From positions 1 through 64,000 of the forward strand of contig NZ_JASHKQ010000016.1 of the NCBI RefSeq assembly GCF_030056795.1: 64,000 nt of DNA. Reading direction: 5' to 3'. A program made the position numbers and the translations under genes. Of the stretch, positions 8,311 through 17,733 are shown one piece after another. This DNA comes from Rhodococcus sp. IEGM 1381. GTDB lineage: Bacteria; Actinomycetota; Actinomycetes; Mycobacteriales; Mycobacteriaceae. The notes under the pieces were generated by a model. That model ran no database searches and was not told the origin of the DNA. It was given only the letters and a program-made list of their open reading frames with translations. Within the stretch, counting starts at the first letter, position 1, and the number at the start of each line of letters is the position of its first letter.

Positions 8311-8459
8311 GTGCTTGCGCCCCTCCGATGGTCGTTGCCCTCATCGAAGACTTGAGCGGTATTGGGCGCAACCGTGGATCTCCCGATGTGCGGCATTCCG
8401 TTGGCTTAAGCGCAGGGTCGACTGCAGACAGGGCTGTGCCCTGATACTGGTGTGGGTCG

Positions 8460-10319
8460 CTAGGCGGGTTGTCGTGGTTCCTCGTCGCCTGCATCGCCGG
8501 TCTCGGTGAAGTCGTTGTGCTGGTCGGGTGGGTACAGCACTTCTTCTGGATGGTGTGCGTGATTGATCAGCCCGCGGCGCCTGGGGTCCATTCCTGTGGG
8601 TGGGTGCCACAGCGTGCGGCCCGGATATCGATGTCCTGCTCCGGTTTTGGTCGTCGCCCACTTGCCGGGCCCGGTGCCGACGAGTGCGTGGTGCATGTCG
8701 CAGCCGAAGGTCAGGGAGTCGATGTCGGTGGGTCCGCCCTCGACCCAGTCGGTGACGTGGTGGGCTTGGCACCAGGTCGCCGGGCGGGTGCACGAGGGGA
8801 AGCTGCAGCCACGATCGCGGGCGATGAGCACGATGCGTTGGTCGGCGGAGGCGATGCGTTTGGATCGGCCCAGGTACAGGGCTCTGCCGTCGTCGTCGAA
8901 AATGGTCAGGTAATGGTGGGCGTGCGAGGCCATTCGGATCGCGTCGCGAATCGAGACGCGGGATCCGGTGGCGGTCATGGCGTAACCGCAGCCGGCTTCG
9001 AGGTCCTTCAGAGTCATGGTGACGATAGCGGTGACAGGCAGGCCACGGTGTGTCCCGAGAGTCCCGGAGGCGAGTGTGTGCCGAAGTGCCATCTTCAGGG
9101 CGTCGTGTCGGCGTTCGTTCTGGGTGCGCATATCCCGCGCGGCAGCAGCGTCCCGCACTGCGGTGTCCGGTGCATCATCGTCAAGGTCATCGTCGCCGCC
9201 GGCGTCGGATGCGGAGTGGCCGCCGGGTTCAGCAGTGTCTGCAGCGTCGTCGGAGCCGTCGGAGTCGTCGGAGTCGTCGGAGTCGTCGGAGTCGAGCATG
9301 TCTTCGGGCTCTGTGCCGCAACCACAGTCGAGACCACCTTCGCAGTCGCAGCGTCCGCCTTCACTCTCGTTGGCCGTGTCACGGCCGGGCCGCCCGCCAT
9401 CGTTACCATCGCAACCCGACTCACTCCACAGGCCTGCATCGCTCGACCCTGCATCGCGGGACGTCGGCTCGGGCTGCGGCGCGCCGGACTTGCTGTCGTC
9501 TTCGGTCTCGTGGACGACCGACGTCGGGTCTGCAGGGTTGTTCACTCCCGGCTTCGCGGCCTTGGAGAACAAAGCCTCGAGGTAGGCGCGTAGTTCGGGG
9601 TCGACGCAGAAGCTTCCTTCCGACATCCCGTCGGCACCCTGCTCACCGAGATAGAAGAACGCATCGCGTCGTTTGCGTGGCTTGGCCTTACCGTCTTCGT
9701 CCTCGTCGTAGTCGCCGTCGGGGTTGAGGATCGAGTCCAGGTTCGCCACCAACGGAGCGAAGTCGTCGGGGCGTCTGGTCGATGCGTACCCCACCAATTG
9801 CTCTTCGGCGAGGTCCCGCGTCTGCGGATCGACACTCGAGGGCAGATGGCGGAAGAATTCGCGGATCATCTGTACATGCTTGGCATCGAGCAACCCCGCC
9901 CGCAACGCGTCCGCGGTCCTCGGCAACAGGGGCGGGAGGACCTCACCGGAGAACGCGGTTCGGTCACCCAATTCCGCAGCCAGACGCACCCGAGCGCCCG
10001 CTGTTCGTGGGGTGATCCGCAGCATCCACGCCACCGAGCACGGCACCGAGCCTGGATACACATCGAGACCGTGTTGAGCGATCAATTCGTTGAGCCAGGT
10101 GTGCGAGTAGGCAGTGACAGACCTGGTGAGGGCGTCCATGCGTTGGATCACCGCACGTCGGTCGGCGTTCGTCCACGACACCGACCCCTGCCCGGCCAGC
10201 TCGGCGACCGCGGACTCGACCCGATCCACCAGCACCGACAATTCTGGATCGGACACCTCAGGGGCGGGCGGCACCGTCTCGATGCCGTCCACCCCTGATC
10301 CGCCGTCCCCCGAAAGCAT
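8460..10319 (-). CDS. DUF222/13E12-family HNH endonuclease, DNA-damage promoter
   Basis: The 619-residue protein has an N-terminal DUF222 (13E12) region up to about residue 240, a long acidic low-complexity linker (about 250-390, including DSDDSDDSDDSDGSDD), and a C-terminal HNH domain (about 505-555: RDRGCSFPSCTRPATWCQAH then HHVTDW and FGCDMHHALV). The zinc Cys residues and HNH histidines are present, so it is probably an active nuclease. Its physiological role is not established. The ATG lies 6 nt after a predicted -10 element, so the mRNA may be leaderless. See the regulatory entries at 10326 and 10353. Confidence 0.88.
   Translation of the reverse strand: MLSGDGGSGVDGIETVPPAPEVSDPELSVLVDRVESAVAELAGQGSVSWTNADRRAVIQRMDALTRSVTAYSHTWLNELIAQHGLDVYPGSVPCSVAWMLRITPRTAGARVRLAAELGDRTAFSGEVLPPLLPRTADALRAGLLDAKHVQMIREFFRHLPSSVDPQTRDLAEEQLVGYASTRRPDDFAPLVANLDSILNPDGDYDEDEDGKAKPRKRRDAFFYLGEQGADGMSEGSFCVDPELRAYLEALFSKAAKPGVNNPADPTSVVHETEDDSKSGAPQPEPTSRDAGSSDAGLWSESGCDGNDGGRPGRDTANESEGGRCDCEGGLDCGCGTEPEDMLDSDDSDDSDDSDGSDDAADTAEPGGHSASDAGGDDDLDDDAPDTAVRDAAAARDMRTQNERRHDALKMALRHTLASGTLGTHRGLPVTAIVTMTLKDLEAGCGYAMTATGSRVSIRDAIRMASHAHHYLTIFDDDGRALYLGRSKRIASADQRIVLIARDRGCSFPSCTRPATWCQAHHVTDWVEGGPTDIDSLTFGCDMHHALVGTGPGKWATTKTGAGHRYPGRTLWHPPTGMDPRRRGLINHAHHPEEVLYPPDQHNDFTETGDAGDEEPRQPA
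9246..9290. repeat. Nine-base tandem repeat inside the HNH gene
   Basis: Five consecutive 9-nt units of GTCGTCGGA (one with GCC in place of GTC) encode the Ser/Asp-rich stretch of the linker on the minus strand. The unit is a multiple of three, so copy-number change would alter linker length and keep the frame. Confidence 0.85.
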
Positions 10320-10325
10320 GTAGAG

Positions 10326-10348
10326 AATCTATCGCGACCCACCGACAA
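10326..10348 (-). promoter_or_regulatory. RecA-independent DNA-damage promoter (PafBC type)
   Basis: On the minus strand TTGTCGGTG (10348-10340), exactly 8 nt, then TAGATT (10331-10326) match the published mycobacterial RecA-NDp consensus TTGTCRGTG-N8-TANNNT at every defined position. This promoter class is activated by PafBC after DNA damage. The predicted start point falls on or next to the ATG at 10319. Confidence 0.75.
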
Positions 10349-10352
10349 GTTT

Positions 10353-10368
10353 TCGAACATGCGTTCCC
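10353..10368 (-). promoter_or_regulatory. LexA (SOS) box
   Basis: TCGAAC-ATGC-GTTC follows the mycobacterial/actinobacterial SOS box pattern TCGAAC-N4-GTTCGA, with the last two bases (CC) off consensus. It lies 5 nt upstream of the -35-like TTGTCGGTG of the HNH gene, where LexA could block RNA polymerase. Several 13E12 genes of M. tuberculosis are known LexA targets. Confidence 0.65.
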
Positions 10369-10636
10369 GCTCGCACTCGGCTGTCGAAACGGCCGAGTCG
10401 TAGCACCGCACTATGTGGCGGATTACACATCGGCCACAAGTGTGACGTTGTCGATTTTTCGTAACGACGAGTCGCGTAAATGCTGGTGGCGGCGTTCAAT
10501 ATCCCCCAAGGCGGACGTAGCGACCACAGCATCGTTGCTTGCATCGGTGACGAAAGCCACTGCTTGGCTGTATCTCCGAACTCGAGTGTCGAGCCGGTGT
10601 CCGATGTTGTGTGTTGACCCAGTGGGGATGATCGAC
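10369..10636. other. Gene-free stretch with one hairpin
   Basis: A 7-bp inverted repeat (ACTCGGC at 10375-10381, GCCGAGT at 10392-10398) is the only structure I can point to. Open frames here extend the next gene upstream but have poor codon character and no ribosome binding site. Confidence 0.4.
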
Positions 10637-11191
10637 ATGAACGACGCATTTCGTTTCGCCGCTTCGTGCAGTTCACCGAAGGAACTGATCACTCGACTCC
10701 AGTTCGGTACGACGGACCTGTGGCCGGAGGATGTTGCCCTTCCGGCCCGTTGGCGCTACATGGCCGACCTCATCGATTCCGATCGGGGCATACTCGTCGA
10801 ACTCGACGGTGCACTGTCGACGCCGGTTGTGGACGCGCTCGTTGCGACGGCAGAATTGTGCAGGCAATCGGCCGCCGAGTCTGTGCCCGCGGCCGATTGG
10901 GAGTATCTCCGAAGGGCTTTGGGATGGCTCGAGCGCGGTAGTTCCGGTGTCGATCGAGCTCTCATCGCCGTGGGGGACGAGTTGGCACTCATGGGGCTCG
11001 ACGGGGTGGAACAGGACTTCTCGGTCGCGACCTGGCTGTGCATGGACGTGCTGGATAGGTTTGCCGCCGCTGGCGACACAGTCGGGTATTGGGTTGAGTA
11101 TGTGAACAGATGCGAGTCGAATTTAGCTGAGCAGCATACTGATTCAGGTCATGTCGGCAGCGAGAGCGCTGAACTGTCGGTAGCCGTTTGA
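10637..11191 (+). CDS. Hypothetical protein
   Basis: I do not recognise this 184-residue protein. I start at ATG 10637, where GGGG lies 9 nt upstream; ATG 10628 in the same frame is possible. It is acidic and mostly helical in character (PARWRYMADLIDSDRGILVE, LVATAELCRQSAAESVPAAD), with no transmembrane segment or known catalytic motif; it ends in a polar tail. It sits in the accessory patch between the HNH gene and an APH-like gene. Codon usage supports coding from about 10640 to 11100. Confidence 0.6.
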   Translation: MNDAFRFAASCSSPKELITRLQFGTTDLWPEDVALPARWRYMADLIDSDRGILVELDGALSTPVVDALVATAELCRQSAAESVPAADWEYLRRALGWLERGSSGVDRALIAVGDELALMGLDGVEQDFSVATWLCMDVLDRFAAAGDTVGYWVEYVNRCESNLAEQHTDSGHVGSESAELSVAV

Positions 11192-11444
11192 TTGACAGTC
11201 GCGGAACAGTCGTTGCCGAACGCGCGGATTCAGCGGATTTCGATGGCGATTTTCCGTTCACATGCCGGCTGCGTTGATGCGCAATTGCTTGCTGGAATTG
11301 ATCGAGCAGATAGCGAGCCGTCGGCGGCCGCGACCTGTCCGTTCGAAGCACGACGAACGCCATGTTCGAGGTCGGAGCCGTATTCGACCGGGACAGCATC
11401 ACGCCGATGTTGGAGGTCAGCAGTTCACTCGGACGAGGTATTCC

Positions 11445-12233
11445 TCAAAGCGTGCAGTCGGATCCGGGGACAGCTTTCGCCGCGGCGACAATGGCGTCGA
11501 CTATTCGGTCTCGGTTCCGATCGATGAACAGTTGATCTCGCGAATACAGGGCACCGTGCTCGTGGTTCGGCCCGTCCCTGACTGCGAGTTTCAATGCCCC
11601 GAGTCTGGCGATGACGATGTCGGAGAGTTCGTCGGCCCGAGGGTCGGGACAGATCGTGAAGATTCGGCGCAGCCTGTCCCATCGATCGGTGTTCGGGGAC
11701 CATCCTCCGTCGGAGAAGTTGTCGGCACTGCAGAGTGGCGCGAATCGATAGGCGAAATAGGCCAGATCGTCGATGCGTCGCCCCGGCCCGGCTTCGTCGA
11801 AATCGATCAACGCGACGGCTCTGGATCCCTCGAAGACGAAGTTGTACGGAGATGCATCCCAGTGGCAGACCACCTCGGGTTCGACGCCGTCGGGCAGATG
11901 TCGGGCGTGGCCGACGGGCAACCGCAGACCGACGGTGAGGTGGTGCAATCGACTTAAGATCCGGACAGCGCTCTCCAAAGCGTCGACGCTGCGAATGGCG
12001 GCCGGCATCGGGTAGTTCCCCGCAGTCCCATGCCGATACGTGAGTATTTCTCGGCCCTGACCATCCACTCCCAGAAAGCGCGGAGCGTAGGGATAACCCT
12101 TGTGCTCCAACTCTTTCAGGAGATCGTGTACGGCAGCCGAGTGGTCTCCCGTTACTCGACGCACCGTCTCGGCCACCCGGTGAACGACGGTGCTGTTGCC
12201 TCCCGACAACGGCATTTCCGTCTCGTCCTTCAT
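11445..12233 (-). CDS. Aminoglycoside phosphotransferase-family kinase
   Basis: The 262-residue protein has the APH/choline-kinase catalytic loop VVCHWDASPYNFVFEG (HxDxxxxN) and the metal-binding IDFDEAGPGRRIDDLAYF. The N-lobe is short, with VRRVTGDHSAAVHDLLKELE ahead of the hinge GREILTYRHG. Such proteins phosphorylate small hydroxylated compounds, and many are not resistance enzymes, so no drug substrate should be assumed. Alternative ATG at residue 7. It diverges from the SAM riboswitch operon with about 100 bp between start and riboswitch. Confidence 0.8.
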   Translation of the reverse strand: MKDETEMPLSGGNSTVVHRVAETVRRVTGDHSAAVHDLLKELEHKGYPYAPRFLGVDGQGREILTYRHGTAGNYPMPAAIRSVDALESAVRILSRLHHLTVGLRLPVGHARHLPDGVEPEVVCHWDASPYNFVFEGSRAVALIDFDEAGPGRRIDDLAYFAYRFAPLCSADNFSDGGWSPNTDRWDRLRRIFTICPDPRADELSDIVIARLGALKLAVRDGPNHEHGALYSRDQLFIDRNRDRIVDAIVAAAKAVPGSDCTL

Positions 12234-12296
12234 GCTTCTACGTTCTCATGTCGATGTAGGAGTGCACGCGGGAAACCGCGCCGATCCTCACCCAAG

Positions 12297-12326
12297 TTGG
12301 CAACTGCGCGGACCCTCTCGTAGTAT
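12297..12326 (+). promoter_or_regulatory. Putative promoter of the organosulfur operon
   Basis: TTGGCA (12297-12302), an 18-nt spacer and TAGTAT (12321-12326) resemble a housekeeping promoter. The predicted start near 12333 lies a few bases before the riboswitch P1 helix, as expected for a riboswitch leader. Confidence 0.5.
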
Positions 12327-12337
12327 CGGGAACGTAG

Positions 12338-12430
12338 GACCATCCAGAGCGACCGAGAGACCTGGCTCGATGACGTCGCAGCAACCCCCCGCTTGTCGGG
12401 TGAGGGTGCTACCGCCGGGACCGATGGAGG
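12338..12430 (+). promoter_or_regulatory. SAM-I (S-box) riboswitch
   Basis: The element shows P1 (CCATC 12340-12344 with GATGG 12423-12427), P2 (GCGAC/GTCGC) with the kink-turn CGAGAGACC and GGCTCGATGA, the GCAACC core at about 12380, P3 (CCCGCTTGTCGGG) and P4 after GGTGCTACCGCC. This is the S-box family layout, which binds S-adenosylmethionine. The 3' strand of P1 runs directly into GGAGG (12426-12430), the ribosome binding site of the leader peptide at 12439. SAM-stabilised P1 should therefore hide that site: translational control with no separate terminator. The last step is inference. Confidence 0.85.
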
Positions 12431-12438
12431 AAACGCAC

Positions 12439-12531
12439 GTGAATACTCGAGTCGCCTCAGGTTTCGTCGACGGATGTCGCCGGATTCATGTCGATCTGTG
12501 CCGTCTGAACGGTTCGACCTGTCTTAGCTGA
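12439..12531 (+). CDS. Cys-rich leader peptide of the organosulfur operon
   Basis: This 30-codon ORF starts at GTG, 8 nt after GGAGG. It encodes a peptide with DGCRRIHVDLCRLNGSTCLS at its C-terminus: three Cys and the RR-x-HVDL-x-R core typical of actinobacterial cysteine-attenuation leaders. It shares that core with the leader at 678-752. The first gene of the operon begins 119 nt downstream. Between them TTCTCCTTCC (12578-12587) could pair with that gene's GGAGA site, giving a switch that opens when ribosomes stall at Cys codons. Its own ribosome binding site is part of riboswitch P1. Confidence 0.8.
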   Translation: MNTRVASGFVDGCRRIHVDLCRLNGSTCLS

Positions 12532-12650
12532 CATTTCGGCACCGTACTTTTCGACACCACACCTCATCATCTGCACGTTCTCCTTCCTGGGCACACATGG
12601 CTCGGACGCGGGAGTTCTCGTGCGATCGACCAGATACCGGAGACACCCAC

Positions 12651-14267
12651 GTGTCCACTCGCCCTGTTCTTTTGGTGGCCGGAGTAATCGCCGCCACCGC
12701 CACACTGCTCGCCGGGTGCGCAGGTAGCGCCAACACCTCGGCCGCCGACGCGGGCCCACCGCAGTCCGGAGGGACGCTGCGTTACGGCCTGTCCGGGGCT
12801 CCTACCTGCTCCGACCCGGCTCAGGCGGGTACAAATCAAACCATCTACGTCACCCGGCAGGTGGTCGATTCGCTTACCGACCAGAACCCTGAAACCGGAG
12901 AAGTAGAGCCATGGTTGGCTGAGAGTTGGGAGGTCGGCGCCGACGCGAAGTCCTTCACCTTCCAGCTGAAAGACGGTGTGACGTTCAGTGACGGCACCCC
13001 GCTCGATGCCACCGCCGTAAAGGACAATTTCGACGCCATCACCGGTGCTCTCGGTGCCGCCAAGGCACCGCTCGCTGCCAGTTACCTGACCGGATATCAA
13101 GGTGCCACGGTCGTCGACCCGCTCACGGTCCGCATCGACTTCTCGGCACCCAATGCGCAGTTCCTGCAGGCGAGTTCGACGCCTCAGCTCGGAATTCAGT
13201 CCACTGCAACGTCGGCACAGTCGGCCGAGTCGCGGTGCTTGGGTACCAACATCGGATCGGGACCGTTCACCTACGCGGACTACCAGCAGGACCGTTCCGT
13301 CATCTTGGCCAAGCGCACCGGATACAACTGGGGCTCTGCGGTATTCGGTCACGAGGGCGAGGCGTACCTGGACCGTATCGAGTTCACCATCGTGCCCGAA
13401 TCGGGTGTACGTACCGGCAGTCTTTCGTCTGACCAGCTCGATGCCGTCAGCGACGCGCTACCGCAGGACGCTCCACAGATCGAGGCGACCGGTGGCCGGA
13501 TCCTGACGGCATCCAATCCGGGCGTTCCGTTCGGCATTCAGCCCAACGTCACTCGCGGTGCGCTACAGGACCCCGCCGTCCGGACGGCCTTGGTGCCGGC
13601 GATCAACCGTCAGGAACTCGTCGATACGGTCCTCGGACCCGACTTCCGAACAGCGACAAGCACGTTGGCCAGCGCCACCCCGGGTTACGTCGAGCTCGCC
13701 GATGTCACCTACGATCCCGAGAAGGCGAAGTCGCTACTCGACGCGGCCGGATGGGTTCCCGGTGGAGGCGGCATCCGTGAAAAGGACGGGCAGAGGCTGA
13801 GTTTCAAGGTCATGTATTCAGCGGTGTTCGCCGGCAACCAGGCGATTCTGGAGCTGACCCAGCAGCAATTGCGCGCGGTGGGTGTCGACCTACAGCTCGA
13901 GCTGGTCTCCAATTCGGAGGCGACGGCACGGCAGGGCACGAAGGACTACGACTCCACGTACTACAACAGCACACGCGCCGACGGTGACATTCTGCGCACC
14001 TCGTTTGCCGTGGACGGACGGAACTTGAACGCGCGCGGCCCGATTCCGGATCTGGACGCCTCGTTGACCGATCAGCTCTCGACCACCGACGTTGCGGCGC
14101 GCAACGAGATCCTCGCAACCGCGCAGCAGCAGGTGCTCGACAATGGATTGTGGATTCCCACGATCGAGCTGTCGCAGGCCGTCGGCGCGGCGTCGACATT
14201 GCAGGATCTGAAGTTCGAGGCGTCCGCTCGCCTGCAGTTCTTCGACACTTGGCTGAGCGGGCAGTAG
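12651..14267 (+). CDS. ABC transporter substrate-binding lipoprotein (dipeptide/SBP_bac_5 family)
   Basis: The 538-residue product starts at GTG 12651 with GGAG 8 nt upstream. It begins with a signal peptide whose lipobox LLAG-C puts the lipidated Cys at about residue 23. The family signature GGTLRYGLSGAP and the later NVTRGALQDPAVRTALVPAI region mark it as a cluster C (oligopeptide/nickel-type) binding protein. In this operon it probably captures an organosulfur compound, since the genes behind it are flavin monooxygenases under SAM and cysteine control. The ligand is unknown. First structural gene of the nine-gene operon; the next start is 4 nt after its stop. Confidence 0.9.
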   Translation: MSTRPVLLVAGVIAATATLLAGCAGSANTSAADAGPPQSGGTLRYGLSGAPTCSDPAQAGTNQTIYVTRQVVDSLTDQNPETGEVEPWLAESWEVGADAKSFTFQLKDGVTFSDGTPLDATAVKDNFDAITGALGAAKAPLAASYLTGYQGATVVDPLTVRIDFSAPNAQFLQASSTPQLGIQSTATSAQSAESRCLGTNIGSGPFTYADYQQDRSVILAKRTGYNWGSAVFGHEGEAYLDRIEFTIVPESGVRTGSLSSDQLDAVSDALPQDAPQIEATGGRILTASNPGVPFGIQPNVTRGALQDPAVRTALVPAINRQELVDTVLGPDFRTATSTLASATPGYVELADVTYDPEKAKSLLDAAGWVPGGGGIREKDGQRLSFKVMYSAVFAGNQAILELTQQQLRAVGVDLQLELVSNSEATARQGTKDYDSTYYNSTRADGDILRTSFAVDGRNLNARGPIPDLDASLTDQLSTTDVAARNEILATAQQQVLDNGLWIPTIELSQAVGAASTLQDLKFEASARLQFFDTWLSGQ

Positions 14268-14271
14268 AGCC

Positions 14272-15252
14272 ATGACCCGCTACATCGGACAGCGAGTACT
14301 GCAGGCACTGGCGGTGCTGTGGGCTGCGTTCACGATCTCGTTCATCGTGCTGTTCCTCCTTCCCTCGGACCCGGTCAGTCTTGCCGTGGACTCGGCCGGC
14401 TCGGGAACCCCGGCAGATGCTGCGGCGATCGCTGAACTGCAGGCTCGTTACGGTCTCGATCAGCCGGTGCTGGTGCAGTACTGGCACTCGCTGGTTGGGG
14501 CCGTGCAGGGTGATTTCGGATTGTCCATCGCCACCGGCCAGCCGGTGACGACGGCCATTCTCGACGCGGTGCCCAGCACACTCGGCTTGGCGGGGACGGC
14601 CCTGGTGCTGGCCGTCGTATTCGGATCAGCGGTGGCCTACGCAGCCACGTACACCCAGATCGTATGGCTGAAGAACCTGCTGCTCGCGCTCCCACCGCTC
14701 GGGGTGGCGGTGCCGACGTTCTGGGTAGGACTACTGCTGCTGCAACTGTTCTCGTTCCGACTGCGCTGGTTCCCGGCGTTCGGTGACGACGGGGCAGCGT
14801 CGTTGGTGCTGCCTGCGGTGACACTGGCACTGCCGACCGGTGCTGTCATCGCTCAGGTCTTGGCTACCAGCATGGCCACCACGTGGAAGCAGCCGTTCGT
14901 GGATGTGGCTCGCGCCAAGGGGGTCTCACGCCTTCGTGTGCAGACGCGACACGTTCTGCGACTGTCCTCGATCCCGGCCTTCACGATTGCCGGAGTCTTG
15001 GTGGGCACCCTGCTGGCCGGATCGGTGGTGGTCGAGACGGTGTTCTCGCGCGCCGGAGTCGGACGGCTGACCCAGACATCGGTGCTGGCCCAGGACATTC
15101 CGGTGGTGCAAGGCATCGTCGTTCTGACCTCGCTGGTCTTCGTCCTGGTCAATCTCGCAGTCGACCTGCTCTATCCGCTGATCGATCCGCGCATCGTGCG
15201 CGAGTACCGGCCCGCGCAGGCCAGTACAGAACCGGAGAAAGCCCATGTCTGA
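14272..15252 (+). CDS. ABC transporter permease (DppB-like)
   Basis: The 326-residue inner-membrane protein has about six transmembrane helices: an N-terminal one (LAVLWAAFTISFIVLFLLPS), a long extracytoplasmic loop with the family motif ARYGLDQPVLVQYW, then the inner-membrane component domain. The ATPase-contact loop reads QPFVDVARAKGVSRLRVQTR, the EAA-type motif of DppB. It overlaps the next permease by 8 nt. Confidence 0.9.
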   Translation: MTRYIGQRVLQALAVLWAAFTISFIVLFLLPSDPVSLAVDSAGSGTPADAAAIAELQARYGLDQPVLVQYWHSLVGAVQGDFGLSIATGQPVTTAILDAVPSTLGLAGTALVLAVVFGSAVAYAATYTQIVWLKNLLLALPPLGVAVPTFWVGLLLLQLFSFRLRWFPAFGDDGAASLVLPAVTLALPTGAVIAQVLATSMATTWKQPFVDVARAKGVSRLRVQTRHVLRLSSIPAFTIAGVLVGTLLAGSVVVETVFSRAGVGRLTQTSVLAQDIPVVQGIVVLTSLVFVLVNLAVDLLYPLIDPRIVREYRPAQASTEPEKAHV

Positions 15253-16138
15253 CATTTTGATTCGTGAACCTGCCGCCCAATCGGCAATTCCTGTGGCAGG
15301 CGAAGAAGCACCGGCACCCACGCGGCGACGGGGTCCGCGGGATGTGTTGAAACACATCTGGCTCGGTGCCTCCGTGATCGTGCTGTTGCTGGCGCTCGGG
15401 TTCGCGCTGTTCCCGTCTGTCTTCGCAAGCGGCGACCCGCTGGTGGGTACACCGGCGGACAAGCTCCAGGCACCCAGCGCGTCGCATTGGTTCGGCACCG
15501 ACAACATCGGCCGTGACGTATTCACCCGAGTGGTCCATGGTTCCGGACTGTCTCTGACGGCAACGCTATTGGCAGTCGGTATCGCCCTGGTGGTCGGCTC
15601 GATCATCGGTCTGGTTTCGGGGGCCGTCGGCGGAATCGTCGACGCGGTGCTGATGCGAATTGTCGATGTGTTGCTGTCGATTCCAACGTTGTTGCTCTCG
15701 TTGGCGCTGGTGACCGCTCTGGGCTTCGGCACCGTCAACGTCGCTATCGCCGTCGGCGTCACGCTGATTGCCAATTTCGCCAGAGTGATGCGCTCGGAGG
15801 TACTGCGGGTGCGCAGATCGCTGTACGTCGAAGCGGCTTACGCCTCGGGTGTGCGGTGGTTCGATGTCTTCCGCAGGCACATCCTCAGAAACTCGTGCGG
15901 CCCTGTGATCGCACTCGCTGCAGTCGAATTCGGTATGGCGGTTCTTGCGGTATCGGCGCTGAGCTTCCTCGGTTTCGGCGCTGCTCCGCCCACCCCGGAG
16001 TGGGGATCGCTGATTTCCGAGGGCCGCAACTTCCTGGCCACGGCCTGGTGGATGACCACACTGCCGGGATTGGTGATCGTGGCCGTCGTCGTGTCCGCGC
16101 ACCGCCTAGGGCATGCACTCGAGAGGCGATCACAATGA
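15245..16138 (+). CDS. ABC transporter permease (DppC-like)
   Basis: The 297-residue partner permease has the DppC hallmark [20 protein letters not shown] after the first membrane helix and the coupling loop [20 protein letters not shown]. It likely forms a heterodimer with the preceding permease. Its stop overlaps the ATPase start (ATGA). The proline- and arginine-rich first 40 residues are cytoplasmic. Confidence 0.9.
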   Translation: MSDILIREPAAQSAIPVAGEEAPAPTRRRGPRDVLKHIWLGASVIVLLLALGFALFPSVFASGDPLVGTPADKLQAPSASHWFGTDNIGRDVFTRVVHGSGLSLTATLLAVGIALVVGSIIGLVSGAVGGIVDAVLMRIVDVLLSIPTLLLSLALVTALGFGTVNVAIAVGVTLIANFARVMRSEVLRVRRSLYVEAAYASGVRWFDVFRRHILRNSCGPVIALAAVEFGMAVLAVSALSFLGFGAAPPTPEWGSLISEGRNFLATAWWMTTLPGLVIVAVVVSAHRLGHALERRSQ

Positions 16139-17733
16139 GCCCCATTCTCGAAGTAGAGAATCTGCACGTGAATTACGGTGAGACGACCGCAGTCTCCGGC
16201 ATCGGGTTCACCGTCGACCGCGGTGAAGTGGTGGCCGTGGTCGGTGAGTCGGGGTCCGGAAAGTCGACGATTGCCCACGCCCTCATCGGTCTGCTCGCGG
16301 GTTCCGGCCGCATCGTGGGCGGATCGGTGACGTTCGACGGGCAGCGGCTCGACACAGCCTTGGACAAGACGTTGAACCGGTTGCGCGGCCGTCATATCGG
16401 GCTCGTCCCGCAGGATCCGACCACCTCACTGAACCCGGTGGTTCGCGTCGGCGACCAGGTTGCCGAGGTGCTGCGGGTGCACGGCCTCGCAGATCGCCGG
16501 TCCGCGAAGGTCGAGGCAATTCGCATCCTCACCGAAGCCGGTCTGGACAACCCCGAGGTGCGGGCGCGGCAGTATCCGCAGGACCTGTCCGGTGGGCAGC
16601 GTCAGCGCGTGTTGATCGGAATCGCTCTCGCGTGCCGCCCGGAACTGGTGATCGCCGACGAGCCGACCAGCGCCCTGGACGTCACCGTGCAGCGACGCAT
16701 CCTCGACCATCTCGACGCCAGGATCGCCGAAACCGGTGCCGCTGTCCTGCTGATCACTCATGACCTGGGTGTCGCTGCGGATAGAGCCGATCGCCTCATC
16801 GTCATGAGCGCGGGCCGGATTGTCGAAACCGGCCCCACCGCAGAGGTACTGGCATATCCGACGCACGCATATACGCGTCAACTGTTGGCCGCGGCACCGT
16901 CGCTGAACACAACCGTACGACCCACGCGTACCACGGTCGGCGAGCCGATACTGACGGTCAGCGACGTCTCGAAGCGGTTCACCATAGGCCGCGGCGTCCA
17001 CCTCGATGCGGTCAAGGGAGCCACGTTGACCGTCGAACGTGGGCGCACCGTGTCGCTCGTCGGCGAATCCGGTTCCGGCAAGTCTACTTTGGCGCGCATC
17101 GCGATCGGTCTCGAGACCGCGTCGTCGGGTTCGGTCACGTTCGACGGTGTGGACATCACCGGTCTGCGTGGCAAGGCCAGGCGCGAACTGCGGCGGCGTG
17201 TTCAGATCGTCTATCAGAACCCGTACGCCTCACTGAACCCGAAGTTGCGGGTCGGCGAGATCGTGCGAGAACCGTTGGACGCGTTCACGGTCGGTTCCTC
17301 GCGTGAGCGTTCCGAGCGTGCCCGGACGCTGCTCGATCAGGTGGCGCTCACCGGCGATTACCTGGCCCGCCGGCCGGCCGAGCTCTCCGGCGGGCAGCGC
17401 CAGCGCGTAGCCATCGCCCGAGCGTTGGCTCTCGCACCGGAACTGGTGGTGCTCGACGAGCCGGTCTCGGCCCTCGACGTATCGGTGCAAGCACAGATCC
17501 TGACGCTGCTCGACGACTTGCAGTCCGAGCTGGGTCTGAGCTACCTCTTCATCTCGCACGATCTGGCCGTGGTACGTCAAATCAGCGACACCGTGGCCGT
17601 CATGCAATCCGGCGCCATCGTGGAATACGGCGACACCGCAGCACTGTTCGACAATCCACAGCAGGACTACACCCGCGAGCTACTCGGGGCCATACCCGGA
17701 AGCGCGCACGAGAAAGCGAGCACCAGTGTCTGA
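16135..17733 (+). CDS. Fused dual-ATPase ABC subunit (DppD-DppF)
   Basis: The 532-residue protein contains two complete nucleotide-binding domains. Each has a Walker A (GESGSGKST, about residues 38-46 and 312-320), the signature LSGGQRQRV and a Walker B ([22 protein letters not shown]). It therefore supplies both ATPases for the two permeases. I start at ATG 16135, which overlaps the previous stop; a longer frame upstream lies inside the permease gene. It overlaps the next gene by 8 nt. Confidence 0.92.
   Translation: MSPILEVENLHVNYGETTAVSGIGFTVDRGEVVAVVGESGSGKSTIAHALIGLLAGSGRIVGGSVTFDGQRLDTALDKTLNRLRGRHIGLVPQDPTTSLNPVVRVGDQVAEVLRVHGLADRRSAKVEAIRILTEAGLDNPEVRARQYPQDLSGGQRQRVLIGIALACRPELVIADEPTSALDVTVQRRILDHLDARIAETGAAVLLITHDLGVAADRADRLIVMSAGRIVETGPTAEVLAYPTHAYTRQLLAAAPSLNTTVRPTRTTVGEPILTVSDVSKRFTIGRGVHLDAVKGATLTVERGRTVSLVGESGSGKSTLARIAIGLETASSGSVTFDGVDITGLRGKARRELRRRVQIVYQNPYASLNPKLRVGEIVREPLDAFTVGSSRERSERARTLLDQVALTGDYLARRPAELSGGQRQRVAIARALALAPELVVLDEPVSALDVSVQAQILTLLDDLQSELGLSYLFISHDLAVVRQISDTVAVMQSGAIVEYGDTAALFDNPQQDYTRELLGAIPGSAHEKASTSV

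Noticed and set aside
9246-9290. Regular repeats taken as a CRISPR-like array
   Set aside because: The units are 9 nt with no spacers and encode a Ser/Asp linker in frame.
11192-11444. Possible gene fragments between the unknown gene and the APH-like gene
   Set aside because: Frames on both strands have poor codon character, no ribosome binding site and no recognisable motif.
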